64,000 bases of DNA from NCBI GenBank assembly GCA_000231825.2, contig JH720344.1, forward strand, positions 1 through 64,000, written 5' to 3'. The position numbers and the translations under genes are program-made. Each line of letters opens with the position of its first letter. The stretch's first letter is position 1. This document shows, in pieces, positions 49,801-62,813 of the stretch. Under the pieces are notes generated by a model. That model did not search any database. It was not told where the DNA came from and saw only the letters and a program-made list of their open reading frames with translations. The stretch is from Tetrahymena elliotti 4EA. Taxonomy: Eukaryota; Ciliophora; Oligohymenophorea; Hymenostomatida; Tetrahymenidae.

Positions 49801-52800
49801 CTTTACTCAAAGGGAGGTTATCCAAATACTTGTTTAGTTAGAACCTTTATTTTAAAAAATAATATTAAAATTTTTTGTTATTGTGAAGAAAAAAAAAAAA
49901 ACATTTTTTTTCTTTTAATTAAAATTCAGTTAAAAAATCTATGTCAAACGTTTCAATAATTACCATGGCTTTAACTCGTTTGTCAGAAGGATGTTGAAAG
50001 AAACAGAGTTTTTGATTTCAATGCAGTCTTCAAAATTAATAAAATGCAGTAAATTTGCTTGTTTTAATTTTTTTAACTAAACGAGATGGTAACTATCTGC
50101 TGGTGTTTTCCTAAAGCTAATTTCTCTTAATCCTTTAAATATACTGAGAAAGTCAAAAAGATTAGTTTCGTTAATTGAATTCTTTTGCAAGTCTTAAATT
50201 TAGTAAATCAATTATTTCTTATCAACATCTTTCTTGTCATTTTCTTCATTATTTTTTTCTCCTTTGTCATCGTCATTTGCTTGTTCATCCTCATTTTAGC
50301 CTTAGTGTTCTTCTTCTCCTCCTCCACCTCCGGCTATAGCTCCTCCTTCTTCTACTTTATCTTGATCATTTTTCTCTTTTTCTTTTTCTTCATCTTCACC
50401 TCCTTCTTTGTTATTTTCTTCTTAGTTCTCTTCTTAATTTTCAAAATCATCTTCTTTAGTCTTCTTTTTATTTGTTTTTAGGTCTACTATTCTTTTAGCA
50501 ACTCCGTCTTTGCTGATAAGATATTTATTTCCTGAGAAATCAAGATAGCTAACATTTTCTGGAATTTCTTTATCAACTTTAATAACTTCAGCCAGATCTT
50601 ATATTTCCAATAAATTCAGATTTGGCAATATCCAGTTGATAACAGTTTCAGCCAAATTAGTATTTTTCGAGTGAGACAGTAATGTTTTTGCTTCTTCTAA
50701 TCCAAATTTAATATCTTCTTTGAATGAAATTTCTTTTAAATTCGAAATAAATAAGAAGAACTCTCTAATTTTAGTTGAATTTTCAGGGAATGACCTTATT
50801 ATGAGTTTTTACAATTAAAGCAGAGGCATAAAATCTTTTATTTTGTCCATTGTTTTTGTAATTTATTCTATGATTTCTCCAGCTATATCTTTGCTTACAG
50901 AATCTGGAATTTCTAGTTTATTTAAGAAAAAGCAAGCACTCTAATTCAAAAGCATAGCCTCATAAACAGACCCATCCAGACTAGCAAGATTTTTCTGCAT
51001 GAGATTAATAACCTAAGTCCAATCAAATCCATAAAAAGGCTATGAGAAGAGCTTTTAGAAGTGAACTGATTCAAGTTTCTTAAAATCAATTCTATCATTT
51101 AAAGCTAGATTTGAATTAAATCTAACATTGTCTTGCTTAAACAAATTCAAAAGGAAATCATGATCTTCAACATGTTCTATTACTTTAATACTCGTAAGTC
51201 TTTAAATTCTATTAATGTTAAACTTAGAAAAATCCAATTTGAATTTTTTGCCTTTCTTAACTGTTTCAACTACTTATTATTGTTATTGATTGTTTCCTTG
51301 TTTAGATTGTTGCTGGTTTGCATTCTAAGTATGAACTTCTTAAGCTTCAGCAAATTTCGGGATTAATAACTAAGTTAAATATTAGAAATAGCAAGAATTT
51401 TACAGAATATCAAAATATTCTTAATCGACTTCAGTCTATGCAACAAGACTTTAAATATCAAAACTACGAGAGAATATATCTGATTTTATTAGTAACTTAG
51501 CACATTTCAAAGAAATAGGTATCACCGTCGCAAGCTACTTGATTCCAGAAAAGCACTTGCTTTCAGCTAATTTAGTCAAGAATAACTCCTACTTCTCTAC
51601 ATTAGCATTTCTATCAGCTGGATTTTTATCATCAGATTAAGTTTCTCTGATATCAATTTTATATGCTGAGAATTATATTTTCTTAGCAAAAATTTTTTCA
51701 ATTTATTCCTTATCGATGTGCTGTAAGTAGATGATGAAATGTTCTTAAATTTCCATATACTTACTATTCAAGAAGAAATTTTATATTTTTGGATTAATAG
51801 CATAATTTTCAATAAACAAATTGATATTGAAATAATAAGGCTTTATGTATTATTAATTAATTACTCTTGATAATTAATTACCATTTTTGTCAACCAGATG
51901 ATTCTTTTCATTGAACAAATCAAGAATTTTTACAGTCTTTAAGTTCAAAAATCTCATGTCTTTTTATGAAAAAACACTATCGAATCCAAAATTATAAAAT
52001 TTCATGTGTTAAATGCAACTCAAATCTTGAATTTATCTAAAAACATTCTAGAAATTTTCAAATCTGATTAAAAACTGATAGTAAGTTAAATCTAAATTTG
52101 TATGACGCTTGTTATACCATTCTCTCGTTTTAAGGAAATATTTTTCAAACAGAGAGTTGAGTTGAGGAATATACTCTTCCCAGATATAATAAGTTAATTC
52201 TTATTTATTTTTGAATTGATCTTTATTAGAATTATCTTATAGCTGCTTTAGAATTTCTATTTACTCTTCATCTAGATCTTCTACATCATCTTCCTCATCT
52301 TCTTCATCATCCTTAACCTACTAAGCATACTCTATTAAAAACGGTTTTACCTATTCAATCAATTGAACAAAGATATCCTCAAAATTAAACCTAACGCTGA
52401 CATGACGTTTCTTAACAGCTTACAAAATATATTCAATCTCACTAATATGCAACCCTTTATTATTGTTCATAATAATCTTATCTAAATTAAAGAAATTATT
52501 GTTCTAAAACAGACTTTAGCATTTAGTCTTCTCATGCATATCATTTGGTTGCTTAAAATATTACAGTACTTCTAAATCACTATCAGTCTTATTATTCATC
52601 AAAGTAGAAAAAGAAAAATTTATTGTTTTCAAGTTACCAACATACTTGCTATTAGCAAACGCTTCCCATGCTCTTGGCTTTATTCTATCTATTATTTTCA
52701 AAAATATTAAATTAATTTTGTTTTTTTTTTTCAATTAAAAAAGAAAGAAATATTTTTTAAAAGTTGAAATTTTGATTACATAAATCACTAAGATCAATTT

Positions 52801-55800
52801 CTTTTGAATTCAAAAGATGAGGCAGTTAAGAGATTTCAACAATAATTTAATCATCTATGAGTTTTTTGTTGTCTTTTAAGAGTGATTCAATATCAAATTT
52901 AGGCTTAAACTTTTACTTGAGCAGAATGATTAAATGCTGATTTAAAAAAAAATTAATTAAGTTTTATTAAAAAATGAATTATTTATTTAATTTACTTCTC
53001 TGATTTCTAAAGATTTTATTTAGAGTTGTTAGAGTCTAGGGAAACTTTTAGATTAGGCGATAGTGATCCATACATCTTTGTATTCTTCTAAATCTTTAAC
53101 ATCATTGAGAGTGACTCTATCAATGAATCCAGTAAAACGGGATAGCTTGAAAAGTGATTTGATTTAATTCATAAACTAACTGCAATTATTAATTTCAATA
53201 GATTTAATATTATTCATGTAGAAAGAATTAATCATAGCTTGAATAAATTGAGAAGTATCTACAACTTCTGGTTTTTTCATGAGATTTTCAATCCTTAAGT
53301 TCATACCCAAGTATTGAGCTCTCAAGAAATAGTGATAAGACTTTACTAATGTCTTGTCATCTTCTTTAATGTAAATTTTATAGAGCTTAGGAAGATTTTT
53401 GGAGTTTGCCAGAGATATAAAAGCATCTTCACTGATATTTGTTGTGTTGAGAGAGATTTCTCTAATATTGATTGCTCTTGGTGATTTAAATATTTTGATC
53501 AACTGATTTTTAAAAATTTATTTTATTTTTTTCATTAATTTAAAAAAGAAATATTACAGAGGCTGAAGTGCATTCTATTCTAGAAATATCTAAAGAATTG
53601 AAATTCTAAAGATAGGGGGATTGGCTCAACTCGGATATTACATGGTCATCTAATTTGCAATAGGAGGATTCACTGTATTGCTTAAATAGATTTTAAATTC
53701 TAAAGCTCATGTTAAATGGAATGGTAGAGAGAATCTGACATAAACTATTTTGAGTTACTTTTGTTCCTTCTATATTCAAGTCTACTAAATAAGGGAATTT
53801 TTTTATTTCAGCAAATTCTTTTAATTTAACTTCTGTTTATTTCTTTTTGAGCTCTTTATTTTATTAAATTTCAGACAATTTTGTAGTTAAATTCTACAAT
53901 TTAATTTGCTAAAAGCTTGAAATTATTTCATCAGTTGACACATCAAAAAGCATATTCTAGTTAAAAAATATTTTTAGATATTAAATTAAAAATAACAGTA
54001 AAAAACTAAAATTTACAATGATATGCTCATCTCTGATAGACGAAATATTCCTAACTGACACATAGGTAATGTAATTGTATTTACCAACTATTGAATCACA
54101 TAATTTAGAAAAGAGATTTCCTGAGATATCTGTGTTATCAAGCTATAACTTTAACAGTGTTTAATTATTAATAAGTTTGTTCAATTGTAAAATATATTTG
54201 TAATCTAAAGCAGTGAGATATTCATATGTTTCAAATTAAATGGAATCTTTCACTTGCTGTTATTTAGATTCTAAATTAGTAGTCAACTATTTAATAGCTG
54301 GAACACCTTAATACTCGGTTGGAATAGAACTTATCTTAAAACTAAATTTTTCACAAACTTTTTAGATATTTACTTGTTTGGGGTCCCAATTAAAACAGTT
54401 TTTAAGTGCTTGATAATTCTATTTTCTAAACCTTAGATAAATATATTACAGTTCTTTAAAAGTGTCACTCTCTTATGCAAAGCATTCATTTATCAGCTAA
54501 ATGAGAGTTTCTGATTAAATTTATGTAAATATATCTAGTTAGATATAAGACTTTTTAAATATATAGTCTCTGATTTCTTTGTTGACTAAATGCTTAAGAG
54601 TGGTTGAAAGTCTTCTTTATTTGCTTTAAAGCATTTCCATCAAATCAAATGTATCTGAACAAAAAGTTTTCCAAAATCTTAATTCACTGAATTTCTAGTC
54701 AGTCAGATTATAGGTGTTCTCTATCCACATGTATTTAAGCTACTTCGGGAATGGAGTTTTATCAGAAGACATAAAATTATCAAATTCTTCAGCATCTATT
54801 CCTGTATTAGCTAAATCTAGTTACACAATTAAGTCTTATCTTGAACTATTCTCCAAGAGACGGAGTCCTTTAGAAGTTATCTTAGAATACTAGAAATTTA
54901 GGTATTTCAACTATATTTATTCAATTATTTATTACAAAATTAAAACAAGAAAAATGAGTATATTTAAAAATTAATTTTTTAATTCATTAAGTGTCCTATT
55001 TTCAAATTAGTTTTTGATAAATAAATGAACTTAAACATTTTATGGCTTATTTAAAAATATTTCTTGTACTAAATAAAATATGGGAATAAAATGATTTAAT
55101 AATGAAATATTTATGTAGGATATTTTAACCAATACCCAATATAAGATGGGTTGGTTATTTTATTATTTTGAAAATGAAGATAAAAATAATTGATTTACTT
55201 CATCATCAGTGAATTTGTAAAGAATAAGAGCAATAATCTCATCATCTACTTCATAGTAATATTGTGATAGCAAACTTTAGTACTTAAAAGAATAGAAATC
55301 AGTTAACAAAATGTATTCAAGGCATTTTTTAATTTTTAGATTAGGACATTTTTCAAAGAAAATTATTTAAAGATTTTCCCTTAGATATACTGATGCACAA
55401 ATTGCAAGAACAACTTTTTCAGTGAGAAGGGTATAAGAAATATCTATTTCTTTTAAGTTTTTGATGATTTAAGTACTTAAAAAGAATCTACACATCGAAT
55501 CATCATTCAGTATCTTGTTATGAGCAAGATATAAGTATTCAAAGATATCTTTGAAATTAGGGAATTCCTATCCACTCGATTGCTCTTCTTAATTCTCTTC
55601 TTATTTTAATCCTTTATTTAAATTTTTCATTAAGCTGTCCTTTTAATTTGAAGCTTTCTTTTCATTTCTTCCATCAACTTCTTCCTAGAGAGACCACTTT
55701 TAGTCACACAAACTCAAAGAATCAAAAAATTTATTATCTAAATTCAATGCAAATCTCTTAATAAAGTAATCATATCTAAATTTTTTCAAACTATTTGCAC

Positions 55801-58800
55801 TCAAAAATAAATCTTAAGCAAAACTGCTTGAAAAGATTTCATTTAATTTAGTGGGCTTACTAGAAGTTAGAATCTTATGCTAAAATTCACTTATTAATTC
55901 ACTGCACTCTTTAGCAAACACTTCTACTGTCATTTACATTGCAGATGCATACAATATTTTATCCATATATTTTTAAGGTTTCTCAGCAGGTAGCTAATAT
56001 TCTTCTACTTTCTTCTCTTCAAATTATATTGCTTCTTTTTGATCTTCTACAAAGTTTTTATAAAATAAGCATTGATTTTTATTTTTAAGATTGTTTTTAT
56101 ATTTATTAAATCATTTTAAATCACAAATGTATTTCAAGAATACAATTAAATTCATTTGATGCTTTAAAACAAATAAATTATTTATTTATTTAAAAGAATT
56201 TTTGGATTAATTAATTAAGATGGTAATTAAAATTTCAAAAGAAGAATTAATTTAATTTTAAAAATCTAAAATACTTGTTAGTTGATTCATGATGTCTTTG
56301 TATGATTATCTAACTGTGAACTCTTAGTAACGCTAATTTTTACAAAATATAATAATCAAAGAGTAAATTTGTACTTATACTTACATTATTATCAATAATG
56401 AGGACTTCTAAGTGACAATCATAAGTTAAATTTTTAACTATATTCCATTACATCATACTGTAGATATATGAAAGACCTGAGATACTGATGTAAGAAGTTT
56501 TTCTTAAATCAATTGTTTTAATAAGTAAACTCTTTGAAACAATTTCTTGCATGATGTTATTTACTTCTTTGTCCTGTGATAAAGATCCTTACAAGCTGAT
56601 TTCCTAAAAATAAAAAAAGATTTTAAAAAAGTTGACTTTAATTAAGACAGAAATTAGAAATAAATAAAATTAATCAATTTAATTCTTAATTTTGCTTTTT
56701 AAATGAAAAAAATTTTAATAAATTGTTATTACTTTAATAGTTTTTTTTCTATCTGAGTACTTCAAAGTGTCTATGACTCTACCGCTAACTAATGATGGAT
56801 TTGTGTTGAATAAGTAGAATAAATCAAGATTATAAAGCATTCTAGAGTCTACCAAGTAAGAAAGACCTCTTTCAGTTATCTTTTTACAGTTAGTAAGAAT
56901 GATTCTTTCTAAATTACAGAAGTTTTCTGTTACAGCCAAACTCTAAAGCGCTTTATCTGAAATCCATGTGGATGAAACATTAATTGTTCTTAATTTGAGT
57001 CTTTTTTCGCGACCTTTAAAACAAAGATACTTGAATCCTATGTCGATGTTTTTGAATCCATTTTCAGATAAATCAAGGTAGTCCGCATTGCACATGTAAA
57101 CAGATTAAGCCATACTTTTCATTAATTCTTCATCTATAAGCATTTTTAACTCACAAATACAACCCAAGTCAAAATTTTCATTAAGATTTTCCATCTTACA
57201 TAATAAATGAAGTCCTTGCTTACTTATATACAAGCACCCTTTCATACCAATATATTGAAGCTTAGAAAATAAAGAGTGGCGGCCACTTTTGAGTTAGCTG
57301 TTGTAAATATATTCGAGTTGAGCATCACCGAATTATGTATTTCTCACATTCAATCTCATAATAAATTTCATCCAATTCGAAGAGAGCAAAGTTTGGAAAC
57401 CAGTTTATGAAAGGAATTAGTTATTTTCTAAGTTCAATTCTCTTATATTAGAAGACACATTTTTAGATTCCAAATTCTTTCTTAAATCCTTCATAAATAG
57501 AAGGCTTTCATCTGAAATCTTTTGCCCTACTTCGTTAAGCAGTAATTCTATTTTGAATTTTGTTTTGTTTAAGATATGTCTTAAGTCTGAGTTCTTCCTC
57601 TATTATTTTCAGATCAATAAAAATTAATTTCTTGTAAAGGTATAAAAAATTATTCAAATATATTTTTTTAAAAAAAGATAAATTTTAAACTTGAATCATT
57701 ATGAAAAGAAATCTTATTTCTCATATTAACAACTAAAATTTCTACTTTCTTTGGATTTTCAGTTTTTTGTTTCAAAAAATTCTAAAAACTAGCAATTCTG
57801 CTTTTTTCTGCTTTTTATAAATATTCTGCTTTTTTCTGTTTTGCTGCTATTTTTTAATTCTCAGAAATTTTAGATCCTAGCTCAGAAGGAAATTAAAAAT
57901 TAAAAACAAAAATGATCAAGTAAAAATGGGGGTGGGGGAATGACATATTTATTCCCTACAGAACAAAAATAGATTATCGAAGAATGAATAAGGAAGATAC
58001 ATTCATTAAAAAAAAAAGATAAATAGTTAAGAAAAATAACAAAATTAATTGAAATAAAGGCAAGTAAATATTTACAAGAACGTCAAGTATTGAGGAGTCA
58101 ACAAAATGAGCCTTTGAACATTTGACGAAAATGAAGTTTTTCATTTTAAAGTCATCAGATTTTTTTTCAGAGTTAACAGAGATCCAGAATTTGAGCAAAT
58201 TCTATACAAAGACATGAGTGATTCTTGTGTCATTAATGTTAATAATTTCAAGATTTTTGAAAATATCTCTTTAGATTTAAGGATTTTCAAAGCTGAACTC
58301 GTTTAAGACTATTCTACCCATGCTGTTTAGATTCATTTCGAATATATTCTATACCATATGCTAAAGGTTTACTATAAATTAGTTAAAGACATCATCTGTA
58401 ACTAGATGGGCACAGTCTTAGAGAATTTAAAAAACATCAAAATTTTCACAAACTTTTCTTAGTTTATTTTAATCAGACTTAAATATATCAAGGATACCTC
58501 CAAAATTAAAACCAAACTTTGACTTAGATGCTCCTCCTTCTTTGATTGCTTTTTTTGATTTTTTCATCATCTCTTTTTCTTTTCTTTTGATTTCTTCCTT
58601 TTTCTTTTTTTACAGATCTAATTCTTCTTTGATACGCTTTTTCTCTTTTTCTAACATTTCATGTTTTTATTCCTCACTTACTTGGAATCTCTTAGCAAAT
58701 ATTGATACATAAGATTCATTAGCTAGACCATCAATCATGGATTCAATACCTCTAGTTGTGAGTTAGCTACATTCTTTGATACTCATGTACTGTAAGGTTC

Positions 58801-61690
58801 TTAAGAGTTTATTATTCTAATCACTAAAAAATCTAGCACATGCTTCATCATCAAAATTTGTTCTTTTCAAATCAATATAAACTAAATTCTTTTCTGGTAG
58901 CTGTCTCAAATTTGATAATTCTTTGGAAGTAGCTTTGATGGTGTTTATTTTTAACTTACAAAGTTAAGGGAAATTTTCACTAAAATTAGTTATAAACCTA
59001 TTTAACGAATCATCAAATAAATTTGTTTAACTCATATCTAGTATTTCCAAGCTAGGCAAAGAAACATATTTGAAGAAACCTCTTATTTTAAATCCTCTTA
59101 TCTGCTTGCATGATCTCAAGCACAAATGTCTTAAATTCTAGTGAATATTTTCAGACTCGCATGCTTCCAAAAAGGACACACAATTTTCTTTTTCATATGC
59201 CTTCCTCTTATGAGAGACCCAATATTCTTGTAAACCAGTTTACTATTATTTAGAAGACTCCAATAGAATATCAATAAACTTATTGCAGACTTTGGTATTT
59301 GAAACATCTATATAAGCACATCTACCTAGTAGTCTATGTTTAAATAGTTCCTCAATCAAAGCAGAGGTAACAGAGGTACAACCTGAAAAATCTAAATGAA
59401 CTATTGATGGAATCTTTTTACTAATAACCTTTAGCCTTTCATAATTAAGTTGCTCTACATTTTCTTCACCCAATGATGAAATGATGTACTTATTCCCTAA
59501 TTTATATTTAATTTATTAAAAAATGAATGAAAAAATAGAGATAATGTTTACTCTTGCTTTCTAAGATATCAATGATAAAAGTGGAAATCTAGCAATTTAT
59601 GCATTCCATTGATGCCATGTTAATACATCTTAAGGTTTCTATAAAAGTAAGATATTTTAAACCTTTAAGAGTAATCTAATTTTTATTTTAAAAAAATCAA
59701 ATTTTATTAGGATTAATTAATTTTTTGTTTACTTTTGTTTTTGAAACATCGATTTCTTGTAAGCTGAAAGAAACGACAGCATTATCTGAAACAGTTGTGC
59801 AGAAAGAATCTTCTACATTTGTTTGTGATACATTTAAACTTTTTAAATTTTTAAGTTTTGTGCTAATAAGTAAAGTCTTTAGCTCTTTCATATCAATGAA
59901 ACAGCCTTTGAAGCTAAGAACTTGTATGCTTGTTAAACAATCCATATGTCTCAAATTGATTAAACACTTGGAAGTAATGTTGCAGAATTTTAATTTTAAA
60001 ATTTTTAATTTATTCAGAGAGTAAGGAAACATATTATTAAAAGTAATTGTGGCTGCTAAAGAATCCTTTCCTTCTTTTTTATCTTTTTTTTTTTTTGCGC
60101 TCTTATCAAAACCATTATAAGAAAGAGTTTAAATGTTAGTATAGTAATCAGAGTTAAGAGGAAGGCTATCAAAATCATAGCAAACACTGTAGTCAAAAGA
60201 GAGTCTCTCTAGATTACTCTTGACATCAATAAATGTTTCATCACTTTATATGACTTCAGAGTGTACATCTTCTTCTTAATCTTAGTCTTAATTACTTTGT
60301 GAATATTCGCTATTCTCTTCTTCTTCTTCGTTATCTCCTCTGTTAGCATTTTTATTCTTTTTTGATTCATTATATAAACCAGACATTGATTTTTTAGTAA
60401 AATTTCTAAATTGCAACATTTAATTCAAGATCTGTCCTTGCTCTCCCTAAAGACTTGGATGCTATTTTACTTTGATCTTTCTCAATTGTCTTTAATAAAT
60501 AAATGTGAAATATGAATGAGTTTAAAAAGCATTTAACTTTTCATTCTTATAAGTAATAAATTCTTTTTAATATTTTAAATTATCAATCAAAATTATAAAA
60601 TCCATTCATTTCTCTTGCTTTTTTAACATTTGAAATTGGATGAACAACTTAAAAGAAAAAATAAGTCAAAAAAAGTTAATATTGATAAGGAATAAAGAAT
60701 TGAATAATTGAATTTAAAGTAGCACTTACTTATAAAACTATGAAGCTGCAAATTAAATGAGAGTAGTCGATTTTAAAAAGGTAACTCCAATAAGAGAGAG
60801 ACCGTTTCCTTCTTATTTGTTTGAAGGCTCAAAGAAAGAATTGTTATCCCAATCCTTTAGGCAATCAAGGGCACTTGGTGAAAGATACTAACATTTTTTT
60901 AGTTGAATTTCTACATTTGTGAAAGAATAGGCCTATTTGCTATTGCTAGATGAGTTTTTGTTGTTTGGATTCTTTTTTAATAAAAATGTTTTGGAATTTT
61001 AAAAAAGTAAATGACTACTTACATCATCAATGCTATGAGATTTCTAAGCATTAATTAATTCTAGGACATCTTAAAGATTTTAATCGCTTATTGGACAGTC
61101 TTCAATGCAAATAAAACCTAATTATTTAAAGCCTACTTAGTTGAAGTACTCTCTTATCAACTGGTTAGAGCATTTTTTAATTGCCAAGTAATTTGCATGA
61201 TGAATAATAAAGTCTTATTCAGATATCTTTGAAACTTCAGAAAAGTCTAAACGATTTTTGAAAAAAAATTTTATCTTTTGACAAGTAAAGTTCTCATTTA
61301 ATTCAAGATCTGATGGTAATAACTAATTTTCTCTCATCTTTTCAAATGCATCATTTATTGTTGCAACACAATAGGTTATTTTCTTTAAATTCGTTCCTAA
61401 AGCTCCAATCCTAAAATCCTATTCATTAGAATTAGATATTAAAAGAATTGGTTTAACATTTAAAAATAAGCTCTTTATACCTATTCTGCAGTCTAGTGAT
61501 AATATTCATAATCTAGAGCAGCCACCATATCCTATAGAAAACATAATTATATATTAGTTCAAAATAATAAAATGAAAATGGTAAGATCAGGATTAAAACT
61601 TACAGAGTGGTTATCTAATTATCTCTTGTAAAGATAGAAAGCTATCTGCTTGTTGAGCTTCAAGACTACTTTTACATAAATTTTTTTCAA
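46822..61690 (-). CDS. Giant leucine-rich-repeat protein, about 4,200 aa
   Basis: Exons I can place: 61023-61492 (5' edge uncertain), 60730-60971, 59733-60489, 59552-59675, 58076-59496, 56733-57599, 56385-56603, 56275-56332, 55199-56046, 54017-54910, 53558-53956, 52996-53502, 52780-52936, 49964-52688, 48580-49844, 47002-48527. All phases agree, which argues for one gene and not several. LRRs run throughout, e.g. LKILKLKFCNITSKCLINLR, IVHLDFSGCTSVTSALIEEL, LERIILTNCKKITERGLSYL; many have the Cys-containing (AMN1/F-box-like) form. Two acidic low-complexity stretches lie at about 50190-50500 and 48580-48990, and coiled-coil-like helices near 47880-48200. No membrane segment, kinase or NACHT domain was seen. 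Probably a scaffold. A first exon near 61604-61690 and a last one near 46822-46890 are tentative. Confidence 0.7.
61604..61690 (-). other. Probable 5' exon of the giant LRR gene
   Basis: Two overlapping frames compete before a good donor (GTAAGT, starting at 61603). One starts at an ATG near 61690 (MLGLKKIYVKVVLKLNKQ). The other reads more like protein (SSLEAQQADSFLSLQEIIRQ) but has no ATG. The second joins in phase to acceptors at 61493 or 61481; the first only to one at 61473. Confidence 0.4.
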
Positions 61691-62813
61691 TCCTAACATA
61701 GCTAGTATATTTTTAATGTAGATTGAAAAGGTGGAAAAGAATAAGTAGAATTATTGTTTTTCTTAATTTTATTATGTTGTTTAAAAAATAAGTTGTTTTG
61801 TAATAAAAAAAAAATGCACAACAATCAGATAGATAGATAAATAAATAAATAATAAATAAACAAATTGATTGATTAATTGAAGGATAGATAGATAGATGCT
61901 TTTCAAATTAATTAATTGTTTTTTGAATGGACTATCTTAAGATAATATATATTAAAATAAAAGTTCAATCTTACAAAAACAAGCAAAAAGTAAAGAAAAA
62001 AACTAAATTTACTTGTAATTTTAAAACTTTTGAAACATTATTTACTTGTTTATTTATTCAATTTTAAAGCGTGATTAATCTATCTGCTACTTGCTTACTT
62101 ATTTTTTTACCTATCTACATTTTTTACTTAACTGATAAATTACAAATCTAATTCTAGCTAATTAATGTCTGATAAAATTTCTTTCTACCTCCATCATTTG
62201 TTTTAAATAATTTGCTGTAAGAACAAATTATTGCTATCCTTTTAATTTCTTTTTTTTCTATAAGTTAAAGAAACTTATCAAAAGTTATTTATTACTCAAG
62301 TAAAAAAAAAACGCAATCTTAATTTAATTAAATAAATTGCATTCATCTTATTTTTAATTTTGATAACGTTTTTAAATAGAATTCATTTTCAAAGTTTTCT
62401 TTTTTTAAATTTATGCTTGCTAATTTACACCAAAAGCCTTCAATTAAAAAGCAAAAATGATTCGAAATATTAAACTAGATTTAGAATTTAATGCTATAAA
62501 AGTATTTTTATTAGTGGATCTTAAGAATTTTTTACAATCAACTAAATCCTTTTTTATATTATTTGTAAATTTTTGAGATAAAACTAACTCATAACGTAAA
62601 TAGCGTGGATTATTTATAGCAAAGGTTTATTATATAATGAGAATTTATTACAACACACACACAAAAAACTTCAATTATTATTTTAAAAATAGATTATTCA
62701 CATAAAATTCATTTTTTATTTTTATTAAAATGAATTAATTGGTCATTAATTTATACTGTGTACAAAAAAACCTTAAAAATAAATGCAACTCCAATTCCTT
62801 TTAAGATTATTAA
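61691..62813. other. Intergenic region with GATA/AATA microsatellites
   Basis: About 1.1 kb between the LRR gene's 5' end and the 3' end of the TMC-like gene, both on the minus strand. Simple repeats of AGAT, AAAT and GATT cluster at about 61829-61900. No coding frame seen. Confidence 0.5.

Noticed and set aside
50185..50481. 98-codon hydrophobic ORF on the + strand
   Set aside because: It is the complement of the Glu/Asp-rich stretch of the giant LRR gene; antisense of acidic runs always looks like Phe/Leu/Ser.
59725..60024. 99-codon ORF on the + strand
   Set aside because: It lies opposite a well-supported LRR exon (59733-60489, minus).
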